Assembly: GCA_949841325.1 (NCBI GenBank) | Contig: CATKZK010000008.1 | Coordinates: 1-46,026 of the forward strand | DNA: 46,026 nucleotides | Direction: 5' to 3' | Origin: an uncultured Bacilli bacterium | GTDB lineage: Bacteria > Bacillota_I > Bacilli_A > RF39 > UBA660 | Part shown: piece by piece, positions 1 through 9,673 of the stretch | Layout of the letters: every line of letters starts with the position of its first letter | How positions within the stretch are numbered: the stretch's first letter is position 1 | Translations under genes and position numbers: made by a program | The notes under the pieces: model-generated | Told to the model about the DNA's origin: nothing | The model's database searches: none | The model's input: only the letters and a program-made list of their open reading frames with translations

Positions 1-207
<207 letters not shown>

Positions 208-254
208 ATTATTTGATGAATCATTATCATGTTTTTAAAGGACAAAACGTCCTT

Positions 255-361
255 GTGTTTGTGACGATAGCTTAGTGGACACACCTCTTTCCATACCGAA
301 CAGAGAAGTTAAGCACTAATACGCCGACGATAGTGTATGCGAAAATAGGTAGTTGCAAACC
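255..361 (+). rRNA. 5S ribosomal RNA
   Basis: 'gacacacctctttccataccgaacagagaagttaagcac' core; terminal helix GTTTG (256-260) / CAAAC (356-360); follows 23S; T-run after. Confidence 0.9.
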
Positions 362-562
362 TTTTTTTTTGCCTTGATTTTTGATATGGAAAAGATTATT
401 CCGTTATAAAAATCTATAGTTAATATTTAAAAAGAATTGTGAAAAAATACATTATTTTATATTTGGAAAAGAGAGTAAAGTTTTTTGAAATATTTTCTTT
501 TCTTTTTTTTTATTCTTTGCTATAATGAATAGTAGAGTAGACTACAATCAGAAGGTGAAAGT

Positions 563-3166
563 ATGGAAGAGACGAAAATAAGGGATTTTATCAATGAAAT
601 TACCATTCCATTTGATGGAAATTATGTTCAAAAAATATTAAAACGTTATTTGGAATATAAGGGCTTAATTGACCCTAAAAACGCTTTTGATGTTTTCAAG
701 TTTGATACCAAGCTAGCTTCACCTATCAATGAAGAAGATTATAAAAAGTTTATGGATGTATTGAATGCAGACTATACGGCAAATGGAACATCTGAAAAGT
801 CTTTAGAAGAATGTTTACAAGCAGTGCCAAATAAAGTGTCTCTTTCATCTTATGCTCTTTTTAACAACACAAGTTTGGAAAACTCCAATTATGATCATCG
901 TACTTTTAAATTCTCTATAGCAGTATCTGGTGCTAATTTATATGCCGTTTTAAATATCCTTTATGATTTGGCTAAAAGACAGGAATATCGTTTTAATTTT
1001 GAACTTCCTCCTTTAAATCTACAAAAGAGTGGTTTAACGGATAAAATTGTTATCTATAGTGAAATAAGTAACTTAAAGAATACGTTGGATTTTTTAAATG
1101 AAGCCTCACCATTGATTGAGTCTTTAGTAGCGCCAGCTCCTTCATATAAAGGAACCTATAAAGAGATATATTCTGTAGACAGTGTAATGAAAAAAGATGA
1201 ATATTATTTAGATCCGAAGATAAGCAAAGAAACCTATATAAAAGACACAAAGATGCATTTGCTTTTGAATAGGGAAAAGAGTTGGACAGAAGAAGTGATT
1301 GGCGAAATCATCCTTAAAGCCATTGATGAGTGTATCGTTTATATCGCGAATCACGAAAAAAACATAACTATTAATGGCACTCTTCTTTTAGAATACTTTA
1401 ATGAGGCTAATCACAAACTCATTGCTCGCCGAAAGATTATCAAAGATATAAAAGATCGTTGTCTTTGTGATATTGGGCAAATGCTTGTCAATACCGTTCA
1501 AAATCGTCTTCAGAGTAAGGGGATAAATCTATCAAACGCATTCTTAAGTGTTGAAGCTCAAAAATTGTTATCCTTTTATATTGGTGAAAACACGACTGAA
1601 AGTACTGAAGTTTTAAAAACTGATCAAAATGAAATTGGTGAAAACACGAATGAAAGTACCGAAGTTTTAAAAACTGATCAAAGTGAAGTGGAAGAAAAGA
1701 AATATGAAAATGTCGAAATCAAAACGCCAGTTGTCGAAATAGATCAAAAGGCAACAGAAGCAAACCCTATTGCGGAAGGACTACCAAGTATTGCATATTT
1801 AAAAACAGGACATTCTAAATATTTTGTAAATGAAGAGATTGCAATCAATAATTCAAAACAGGATGATATTGATTGGAAAAAGTTAGAAGTGAATATGGAA
1901 GATTATGGAAATGAGGAGCTACCGCAAGAAGAAGTTTTAAATGAACGACAAATAGAAGTGGATGAAAAGATAGATGAAAGTCAAATAGAAGCAAAACAAG
2001 ATGACATAGTTCAAGAAGAGGTTACTGTATCTCATTTATTAGATATCGGTATCAAAGTGAGTGAAGAAAATAAACAAGAAGAAACAGAACCAAAGCCAGA
2101 AGTAATCGAGCCTGAAGAAGAGGAAACAAGAACATCCCATGTAATTGGAGAGTATCGTTTTATTGATGGATATCCTGATAAATTAGAAGAGACGATTTTT
2201 GATAAAGATACAGGTCAACAGATTTCTCTTTATGACTATTTTGAAAAAGTAAACTTGCTAGATTATTTCCCAACAAATTTTGTTGTGAACTCTTCTATAG
2301 GAAATATTCAAAATATGAAAACAACGGACTTTATAAATCGTTACTTAGTTCCAGAACTTCAACTAAAGGGAACTGTTAATCTAGAAAACTATATAAAGGC
2401 TTGTAAGCTTAAAATAGAAAAAAATAAGATCGTCGAAAAAGAAGTGAATGAAGTAAAAGAAGTGCCAAAAGTAAGGAAGTCAAGTTCAATTGAGGATTAT
2501 AGCTTTATAAAAGGATATCCACAAAAAATGCATAGTACAGTTGTAGACAACCGCGCTTCAAATATGGCTTTAAAAATGAGTTTATATTCTTACTTCCAAA
2601 GTGAACATCTTTTAGAATTATTTCCAAAGGGATATTTAGTGAGTGGTGATAATTTTAAAGATTTAACCACTGAGGAATTTATCAATGAACAGTTACTTCC
2701 AGCGATAGGTCTTTATGGCGCTATTGATTTAAAAGAATATATGGAAAAACATAACATTCAAGTGAAGGAGCAAACTCATGAGCGTCCTAATGAAAGTTAT
2801 TTAATGTCATTAAATGAGAAGCATGAAGACTATTATAATAAAAAATATGCGTATTTTCTAAAGGGAAATCCACAAATATTAAAAGAACAAATACTTGATA
2901 TTGATGGAGAACCTATTTCATTAGTCTCTTATTTTGAAAGAGAAAAACTACTGGACTTTTTCCCGCAAGGCGCTGTTTTAAGTAATGTAAATTATGATGG
3001 ACCTATTACAAGTGAAATATTTATTAACACAGTTCTTATTCCTTACGTAATGATCAATGGAGCTGTAAATTTTCAAGACTTTATTGAAACTCAACAGTGG
3101 ACTGTAGAAATGATTACTGAAAAGAAAAAAGGAAGATTTGGAGGATTTGGAAGATTTTTTAAATAA
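563..3166 (+). CDS. Large protein of unknown function with an 18-aa tandem repeat and three C-terminal ~90-aa domain repeats
   Basis: 867-aa ORF; repeated pattern Y.FI.GYP.K....(S)LY.YF....LL..FP........F.N..L.P.....G.VNL..Y. Confidence 0.85.
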   Translation: MEETKIRDFINEITIPFDGNYVQKILKRYLEYKGLIDPKNAFDVFKFDTKLASPINEEDYKKFMDVLNADYTANGTSEKSLEECLQAVPNKVSLSSYALFNNTSLENSNYDHRTFKFSIAVSGANLYAVLNILYDLAKRQEYRFNFELPPLNLQKSGLTDKIVIYSEISNLKNTLDFLNEASPLIESLVAPAPSYKGTYKEIYSVDSVMKKDEYYLDPKISKETYIKDTKMHLLLNREKSWTEEVIGEIILKAIDECIVYIANHEKNITINGTLLLEYFNEANHKLIARRKIIKDIKDRCLCDIGQMLVNTVQNRLQSKGINLSNAFLSVEAQKLLSFYIGENTTESTEVLKTDQNEIGENTNESTEVLKTDQSEVEEKKYENVEIKTPVVEIDQKATEANPIAEGLPSIAYLKTGHSKYFVNEEIAINNSKQDDIDWKKLEVNMEDYGNEELPQEEVLNERQIEVDEKIDESQIEAKQDDIVQEEVTVSHLLDIGIKVSEENKQEETEPKPEVIEPEEEETRTSHVIGEYRFIDGYPDKLEETIFDKDTGQQISLYDYFEKVNLLDYFPTNFVVNSSIGNIQNMKTTDFINRYLVPELQLKGTVNLENYIKACKLKIEKNKIVEKEVNEVKEVPKVRKSSSIEDYSFIKGYPQKMHSTVVDNRASNMALKMSLYSYFQSEHLLELFPKGYLVSGDNFKDLTTEEFINEQLLPAIGLYGAIDLKEYMEKHNIQVKEQTHERPNESYLMSLNEKHEDYYNKKYAYFLKGNPQILKEQILDIDGEPISLVSYFEREKLLDFFPQGAVLSNVNYDGPITSEIFINTVLIPYVMINGAVNFQDFIETQQWTVEMITEKKKGRFGGFGRFFK
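1580..1687 (+). repeat. 54-bp in-frame tandem repeat, 2 copies
   Basis: attggtgaaaacacga[c/a]tgaaagtac[t/c]gaagttttaaaaactgatcaaa[a/g]tgaa twice, encoding IGENT(T/N)ESTEVLKTDQ(N/S)E. Confidence 0.9.
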
Positions 3167-3238
3167 GAAAAGTCTTCTTTTTTTCTTGATTAAAAGCATA
3201 ATTTATTGAATCGAGATTATATATTAATAGGTGATGAA

Positions 3239-4573
3239 ATGAAAGATAGAGTTGTAAAAGTAGGAATTCTAGTATTTGCTGTCTTTTTAGTTGGGATTCT
3301 TGCTGTAGTGAAGTTTGAAAAAATAGAATCAGAAGTTTCTAATTCAATGAAAGGAACAGTTCTTTCTAAAAATAAAGACAATCTTGTCATACAAGATACA
3401 AACAATGCAATTTATACATTTAAAATGACAGAAGGTGATGTTTCAGTAGGAGAGCATATTGTACTTGAATATATGGGCGTCATTGATAAGTTAAAAAACG
3501 TTCAAGATAATAAAGTTATTAGCATTCAAACCATTGATACTGTTTCCTTAGAGAAAGAAACAACGGGGATTTTCTCTAAATTCTATAAACAAGCGCAAAA
3601 AAAATTAGAGGATTTATCAACAGAGGAGAAGATTAAACAATTATTACTTGTCCGCTATAATGATAAGGCAGTTGATGCGCTAGGGGGATTTGTTTTCTTT
3701 GAAAAAGATTTTCAAAATAAAGAAGAAAATGAAGTGATATCAATGATCAATGGCGTACAGGAAAAAAGTAAGATTCCTCTTTTAACTGCAGTTGATGAAG
3801 AGGGAGGAAAAATTGTTCGTATTAGTAGTAATTCAAAATTGCGTACAACAAAATTCCGTTCTTCTAAAGATTTGTATGATGAAGGGGGATTTAATTTAAT
3901 TGCTGAAGATACAGTAGATAAATCAAAACTTCTAAAAAAATTGGGATTAAATGTCAATCTAGCGCCAGTAGTTGATATTGCAGATGATGTGGATGCCTAT
4001 ATGTATGAAAGAACAATTGGCAAAGGAAAAGAGATTACTGCAGACTATGCAAAAACAGTAATTAATGCTAGTAAAGGAACAGATGTCTCATATACCTTAA
4101 AGCATTTTCCTGGATATGGAAATAATACTGATACTCATCTTAGTGCGGCAGAAGATATAAGAGACTATGATACGATCATCAACAATGATTTGATTCCTTT
4201 TAAAGCGGGAATAGAAGCAGGAGCTGAAGCTGTACTTGTAAGTCATAATATAGTGAAAAGCATAGATGCTGATAATCCTGCTAGTTTATCTGCCTCTGTT
4301 CATAATTTATTAAAAGTGACATTGGGATTTACAGGAATTACAATTACGGATGCTCTTGATATGGGTGCTTTAAAAGATGTAGATGATTTGTATGTTAAAG
4401 CTTTACTTGCGGGAAATGAACTATTAATTGTAACAGATTATGAAGAAGCTATAAAAGAGATTCAAGAGGCACTTACCAATAAACAAATTAGTGAAAATGT
4501 CATTGATGATGCCGCATTAAAGGTTCTGGCTTGGAAATATTATAAAGGCTTAATGATAGAAAATGAAAAATAG
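3239..4573 (+). CDS. Glycoside hydrolase family 3 protein, NagZ-like, with N-terminal TM
   Basis: DEEGG, KHFPGYGNNTDTH and ITDALDMGAL motifs; start at ATG 3239 behind AGGTGATG. Confidence 0.88.
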   Translation: MKDRVVKVGILVFAVFLVGILAVVKFEKIESEVSNSMKGTVLSKNKDNLVIQDTNNAIYTFKMTEGDVSVGEHIVLEYMGVIDKLKNVQDNKVISIQTIDTVSLEKETTGIFSKFYKQAQKKLEDLSTEEKIKQLLLVRYNDKAVDALGGFVFFEKDFQNKEENEVISMINGVQEKSKIPLLTAVDEEGGKIVRISSNSKLRTTKFRSSKDLYDEGGFNLIAEDTVDKSKLLKKLGLNVNLAPVVDIADDVDAYMYERTIGKGKEITADYAKTVINASKGTDVSYTLKHFPGYGNNTDTHLSAAEDIRDYDTIINNDLIPFKAGIEAGAEAVLVSHNIVKSIDADNPASLSASVHNLLKVTLGFTGITITDALDMGALKDVDDLYVKALLAGNELLIVTDYEEAIKEIQEALTNKQISENVIDDAALKVLAWKYYKGLMIENEK

Positions 4574-4584
4574 TCAAAAGCATA

Positions 4585-4613
4585 TTGACTTTGAGAATAA
4601 ACTACGATATACT
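4585..4613 (+). promoter_or_regulatory. Sigma-A-like promoter for candidate ncRNA
   Basis: TTGACT (4585-4590), 17-bp spacer, TATACT (4608-4613). Confidence 0.75.
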
Positions 4614-4618
4614 GAGGA

Positions 4619-5013
4619 TGCTTAGTAAAGTAACAATATGAGCGACTGATAAATTGAGAATAGTATTCTATCCAAACGGGATATTCTTTTCAATATTATC
4701 TTTTACCTGTACATTCAAACTATAAAGAGGCTGGTTCTTCTGAATCAATTCCCTCTTTATAGGAGAGAGTATACACGATTGCTCTGAATGTGAATTGATA
4801 TTCTTTCATAGACGGTTTTGTCGATACTGAATATGAGTTCCTCTTGTTCCTACAGATGCCAATAAGGGTCTTATCTAGTTACTAAGTTTGTACGTACAAT
4901 GAGAAAGAAAACTCATACTATTAAGATAAGCTTTTGTAGTAACTGATCTGACAGTCGGTCCTACAATCGATCTAAAACTAGGAAATACATAGTTGTCAGC
5001 TGTGTATTTTTTT
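4619..5013 (+). ncRNA. Candidate structured RNA of unknown class, ~395 nt
   Basis: No substantial ORF; promoter upstream; many nested helices (e.g. TATAAAGAGG/CCTCTTTATA, CTTATCT/AGATAAG, AGTTACTA/TAGTAACT); ends in an intrinsic terminator. Confidence 0.65.
4984..5013 (+). terminator. Intrinsic terminator of candidate ncRNA
   Basis: AATACATAG-ttgtcag-CTGTGTATT (9 bp with one G-U) followed by a T run. Confidence 0.85.
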
Positions 5014-5034
5014 TATGCTTCTTTTTAAAAAATA

Positions 5035-5063
5035 TTGTATCTAATAGAAGAATTTGTTATACT
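5035..5063 (+). promoter_or_regulatory. Sigma-A-like promoter for the 5093-10123 operon
   Basis: TTGTAT (5035-5040), 17-bp spacer, TATACT (5058-5063). Confidence 0.65.
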
Positions 5064-5092
5064 TAGTATAAGAATAGAGAGCGTGTTGATGG

Positions 5093-5818
5093 TTGATGAT
5101 AAAAAAATTGAAATCTGTAGTTCTAGTATTCTTTTTTCTGTTTATGGGAATTCGCGTTAATGCGGCCACTTGTGATTATAAAACTATGGCTGAACTTAAT
5201 AAGAATGCATCAAAGATAACAGCTGCTTATGAAGTGAAAAGAACGAACAATAAAGAATCTTTTGATATTACAGTCCATAACATCATTGAAGAGTTGTATG
5301 TAACGGTTGTTCCAACTTCTAAGACGATAGAAGAAATAGAAACTTTTCAAATCTCACATGATATGACTCAAAATGGAACGTATACTTTTCATGTAGACAA
5401 TATAAGTGATGTGATTGAATATCAATTTATTGTTAGAACGACAAAAGAAAATTGTATTGAGGATATTTATACTTTTTATTTGACAAAACCTAAGAAAAAC
5501 AAGTTTTATGAAAAAGAAATTTGTAAATATAGTGAGGTTGTGGATTATTATTACTGTCAAGAGTGGGTAGAAACGGAGTTTTCTATTGCTGATGTCGATA
5601 TTGAAGAAAAGATAAAAAAAGAACGCGAAAATAAAAGGAAGAATGTCACAACAAAATGTTTATCATGTGAAGCAGAAACGAAAGCAATAAGAGAAAAAGA
5701 AAAAAAGAATTTGATTAAAATTATCCTTATCATTGCATTAGGAGTAGGAATCATTATTGATGGAATTAGTATTGTTCTATTAATGAAACGCGCTAGGAGG
5801 ACTAATATATGGGAGTAA
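5093..5818 (+). CDS. Exported protein with C-terminal TM anchor; paralogous to the next ORF
   Basis: Signal peptide MMIKKLKSVVLVFFFLFMGIRVNA; C-terminal TM LIKIILIIALGVGIIIDGISIVLLM; Cys-containing ectodomain. Confidence 0.82.
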   Translation: MMIKKLKSVVLVFFFLFMGIRVNAATCDYKTMAELNKNASKITAAYEVKRTNNKESFDITVHNIIEELYVTVVPTSKTIEEIETFQISHDMTQNGTYTFHVDNISDVIEYQFIVRTTKENCIEDIYTFYLTKPKKNKFYEKEICKYSEVVDYYYCQEWVETEFSIADVDIEEKIKKERENKRKNVTTKCLSCEAETKAIREKEKKNLIKIILIIALGVGIIIDGISIVLLMKRARRTNIWE

Positions 5819-6552
5819 AAAAGAAAAAAAGAATAAAAAAAGAATATATACCTGTTTTTATTGCAGTTATTCTCTTTATTGGATTAATTGCTGCATTGAT
5901 TGCTGTTCTTTTATATAAACCAAAAGAAGAGGAAGTTGCAATAGATCCAAATCAACATGTACAAGAAGAACTAGAATTAGATAATGCAAATTCAAGTTGT
6001 AAGAAAGATACATTAGATGAATTATATAAACTAGCAAATAAAGTTACTGTAGATACGAAGATTGTCGAAAGAAAGATGTCTGGAAATGATCAAGAGACCA
6101 ATGAAGAGGTTGAAATTAGTTATTTCATTCCAGAATTTACTTTTGCAAATGTCGATGACAAATTATATTTGAACATTACGCGAGACTTTGACTCTCTTAA
6201 TAAAGATTTAACTCCAGAAAATGGAAAAATTGTCTATGAATGTGAATGGTCAGATAGTATGGTTACTTATACGATAGAAGTAAAATCGAATGGTGATTGT
6301 AAAGGAGAAACAGTGAGAAAATTTACTGTAGTAACGCCAATATATAATAGCCTTTCAGATTATGAAATTTGTACCATTATTCCAGAATTTAAGTATTGTC
6401 AAAAATATGTGATGGAAGATATTCCTACTTTTAACGAATTTTATACAATGGCTCAAGAATACATTAAAGATCATAAGATAACAACAACTATGGCGATAAG
6501 CGAAGAAGAACTGGAAAAAGCAAGAGAAGAAGCTTTAAAGAAAGAGGAGTAA
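5809..6552 (+). CDS. N-terminally anchored membrane protein; paralogous ectodomain to the previous ORF
   Basis: TM YIPVFIAVILFIGLIAALIAVLLY; shared C....L.EL.K.A.K.T and EIC...(Y)YCQ motifs; overlaps the previous gene by 10 nt. Confidence 0.82.
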   Translation: MGVKKKKRIKKEYIPVFIAVILFIGLIAALIAVLLYKPKEEEVAIDPNQHVQEELELDNANSSCKKDTLDELYKLANKVTVDTKIVERKMSGNDQETNEEVEISYFIPEFTFANVDDKLYLNITRDFDSLNKDLTPENGKIVYECEWSDSMVTYTIEVKSNGDCKGETVRKFTVVTPIYNSLSDYEICTIIPEFKYCQKYVMEDIPTFNEFYTMAQEYIKDHKITTTMAISEEELEKAREEALKKEE

Positions 6553-6556
6553 GAAC

Positions 6557-9500
6557 ATGAAAAAGAAAATGCTGATATTATTGACAATGATTATTCTTAT
6601 TCATAGTGCAGAAGTGTATGCAATTCATGGATCCGTTGAAACGAATCGATCAACTGGAACCTCTATAAAAGTTTGTCCTAGAGGAGAAGCTTGTAGAACC
6701 TATACAACACCTCATGCGACGATTACGATGAATGGAAAAAAGTATGAAGCATATTGTTTAGACCCTGGTTTACATACGACTCATACAGTTGACTGTGAAG
6801 AATTGCCTGACGCAGGACTTCAATACATTTATAGTCACAAGGATGAAATGGCTCATACAGGGGTGGACTTTAAAGAAGGCTTTATCATGGGACTTAGAAT
6901 GTATGCAATGTATAGCTCAAATGGCGAATTGCCTTTAGTTTATGCAGGAGGAAGCACTCCTGTTAAACGAGCAATTGAACAAGCTGTTTTACAGTTTACT
7001 TTTGAAAAGGATAAATACGGAAGTGACTCAGGAGCATGGCTTAATATCATAAGTTCAAATGTTCATAATGGTAAATTACAAATGTCTCAAGGAATTAGCT
7101 TAGCTTATAACGCTCGTGTATATAAAGCGAATGGATATATAGGACATACGGCAAAGGGTGGCTCTTTAAATTTAGGAAGTAAATCTATTGCTGGAACTAG
7201 AGTAACGTATTCTTTAACTTCGAATGCTACAATGGATAGAAATAATTTACGATTTGGATGCGAAAATTGTACAGTAGATAATTCAAGTCTTAAATGGGAT
7301 GGAACAAGCGGATCTATTTCTATAGTTGTTCAGGATTGTTCAAAAGAATATAAAATTGGTGTGTCAGCTCCAGGAGGTGGAGAAATTACCACTTCTACGC
7401 ATCCTGAAAACTTAGATTTCTCATTATATGGATCAGCAAGTAAGTCGGCAAAACCATATTTCTGTAGAAGTAAAAACGGATCATCTACACAAAATTTTAT
7501 CATCTTTGATGAAGATGAAGCAGAAGGAATGGTTTGGAAAACAGATAAAATTCCTTGTGATGATCCAAACTGTTGTACCGAGAACCCTATAACACCTGGT
7601 AAAATCATAGGAGATATCAACAATTGTTGTACAGATGGATCAACATCTAAGGCAAGTGAATATAAATTAGATGAGTTATTCTGTAATCCAAATAATGTTG
7701 ATATTTATAAATCTAAATGTCAAAATCAATATTATCAAGATGAAACATTACAATCTAAGTATTGCAAACTTTATTGTACTGAAAGAGTAGAGATTGAACA
7801 ACCTGGGGCTATAACGGCTACATCAGGTAGATACTTTACTTTAACAAAAACATCTGCAGGAACAACATCACCTCATATTATGGCTTATAGAAGATGTCGT
7901 GTAACTACAGATTATAAACAGTGGGAAAAGGATTACGGAGATCAAGTGGATCTAGAGGTTAAATACTATAATGAATATCAAGAGGCTATAGCTTATAAAA
8001 CGATGCTTGATAGAGCTAGCGTATCTCACCCAAGTGGAAGTTGTAATAGCCGAAAAGAAACTGGAAAAACGTACGATTGTCACTGTGATGAAGACGGAAG
8101 AAATTGTAGTCAATGTAAAGAAACAGTACCTTGTACTAATAATTACTCCTTTGATTCCTACAGTTTCCCTTCAATTAATTATTACACTGTGCAAATTAAT
8201 GATACTGCAAGAAAGAATCATACAGCTTATCAAATTATAAATGCAGGATCTGGAACTGCCAGTTCGGGAATGAGATGGGCAAATTTACAACAATCTGATT
8301 CGAGTTGTTGTCGACCTTCAGGAGATTATAGTTATAATCATAGTGCAGCATTGTCTTCAGCACAATCTAGAGTAAGTGCGGCTCAGACAAATTATAATAA
8401 TGCAGCAAAGAAGGCAAAACAATTAGAACAAGAATTAGACAAATGTCAAAACTACTTTACAGAATATCAAGGTAAGAGTGCTGATAACTTTAAAATGAAT
8501 ACACAAATGTCTTTCTATTATACGCAAGTATATATGGATAATACAGGAGAATTAATTCTTGATAAACAATCTATAAACTTTAAGGAAACTCCTGGATGTA
8601 AAATACAACCTACAGGAGCAAATAGCAAGGGCGAAACAATCTACGCTAAAGTAGGTCCTGAAGCAGGAGAGGATGACTTAAAAGATAGACGTTACTCTAC
8701 GATATATGGAAGAGAAACTCAATTTATGAGAGATTTTAAAGAAACGACTCTATCTTTAGTTGGTCGAGGAGGACATACTGCCTTTATTGATACAGAATAC
8801 AAAGCAAATAAAGCCTTCTCACATGATGCAAAATATACAGCTGATTGTCGCTGGGATGAAGATAGTAATGAATACTATACGTTAGTTCCTAGTGGAGAAT
8901 CTTCTGAAACGACTAGTACGATTAACTATATTAAACATGGTCAAGAATATCGTTTACATTTAACGACACTTGATGGTACTTATCAGACTTATTGGCAATT
9001 ATCTGGAATTGGATCTGCAAGACCAGGTGAATCTGCAGGAAGATTCGATGAATATATAACGAATGAAGGAAAAACATGTGCTGGTGAATCAGCTGATGGA
9101 GAATCTTCTCTAACTTGTAAGTTACATGTTGAATATGAAGTTATTTTGACAGGTAAATGTAATGGAATTAATGGAACAGATACAACTAATGATCCAGAAA
9201 GCTGTGAACCTTATAAAGAGGGATATAACTTATTTACCTTTAAAATCGCGGATCCTGGAAATTTATTCCCAAATGGAACAATAGATAAAAAAGAAGGAGA
9301 ATATGCTTATAACTGGACTTCAACAGCGAAGGGACAAGCAGCTATGGAAGAAATTCAAAAAAGAGATGTTCGCAGTGAGACATATTCAAATGATAACTTA
9401 ACTTATTCCTTTATATTAACACCAACTGATATGCGTAATATTAAGAATTATAACAAAGAGAAAAATGCTGATGGGGGCTATTCAGATTTTAATATGAAAT

Positions 9501-9658
9501 GTGATTGTTCTGGAAGTTCTTGTGTTAAATGTAAGTCAAATTTCTTAGAGGAATTAAGTAAAGGAAATATCATTTATGATAATCAAGACCATCGTGCTGC
9601 TGGATGGGCAAATGCACAAAAATCAATCGATGCAGTAAGACAAGCAAATGGTTGGTAA
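6557..9658 (+). CDS. Large secreted Cys-rich protein with predicted N-terminal thioester domain
   Basis: Signal peptide; ITMNGKKYEAYCLDPG (candidate thioester Cys) and AIEQAVLQFTFE (candidate Gln, TQXA-like); Cys motifs CHCDEDGRNCSQCK and CDCSGSSCVKCK; coiled-coil segment; no LPXTG and no C-terminal TM. Confidence 0.8.
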   Translation: MKKKMLILLTMIILIHSAEVYAIHGSVETNRSTGTSIKVCPRGEACRTYTTPHATITMNGKKYEAYCLDPGLHTTHTVDCEELPDAGLQYIYSHKDEMAHTGVDFKEGFIMGLRMYAMYSSNGELPLVYAGGSTPVKRAIEQAVLQFTFEKDKYGSDSGAWLNIISSNVHNGKLQMSQGISLAYNARVYKANGYIGHTAKGGSLNLGSKSIAGTRVTYSLTSNATMDRNNLRFGCENCTVDNSSLKWDGTSGSISIVVQDCSKEYKIGVSAPGGGEITTSTHPENLDFSLYGSASKSAKPYFCRSKNGSSTQNFIIFDEDEAEGMVWKTDKIPCDDPNCCTENPITPGKIIGDINNCCTDGSTSKASEYKLDELFCNPNNVDIYKSKCQNQYYQDETLQSKYCKLYCTERVEIEQPGAITATSGRYFTLTKTSAGTTSPHIMAYRRCRVTTDYKQWEKDYGDQVDLEVKYYNEYQEAIAYKTMLDRASVSHPSGSCNSRKETGKTYDCHCDEDGRNCSQCKETVPCTNNYSFDSYSFPSINYYTVQINDTARKNHTAYQIINAGSGTASSGMRWANLQQSDSSCCRPSGDYSYNHSAALSSAQSRVSAAQTNYNNAAKKAKQLEQELDKCQNYFTEYQGKSADNFKMNTQMSFYYTQVYMDNTGELILDKQSINFKETPGCKIQPTGANSKGETIYAKVGPEAGEDDLKDRRYSTIYGRETQFMRDFKETTLSLVGRGGHTAFIDTEYKANKAFSHDAKYTADCRWDEDSNEYYTLVPSGESSETTSTINYIKHGQEYRLHLTTLDGTYQTYWQLSGIGSARPGESAGRFDEYITNEGKTCAGESADGESSLTCKLHVEYEVILTGKCNGINGTDTTNDPESCEPYKEGYNLFTFKIADPGNLFPNGTIDKKEGEYAYNWTSTAKGQAAMEEIQKRDVRSETYSNDNLTYSFILTPTDMRNIKNYNKEKNADGGYSDFNMKCDCSGSSCVKCKSNFLEELSKGNIIYDNQDHRAAGWANAQKSIDAVRQANGW

Positions 9659-9673
9659 AGGAGGTAAAAACGA

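Noticed and set aside
4619-5013. RNase P RNA, tmRNA or SRP RNA identity for the candidate ncRNA
   Set aside because: None of the universal motifs (GAGGAAAGTCC, tmRNA TTCGAC/T-arm, SRP tetraloop domain) was found by eye.
7330-7623. Minus-strand ORF of 97 aa inside the thioester-domain gene
   Set aside because: Antisense to a clear long CDS, no RBS or motif; typical shadow ORF.
8007-8240. 77-aa plus-strand ORF inside 6557-9658
   Set aside because: Out-of-frame overlap with a well-supported gene; no RBS.
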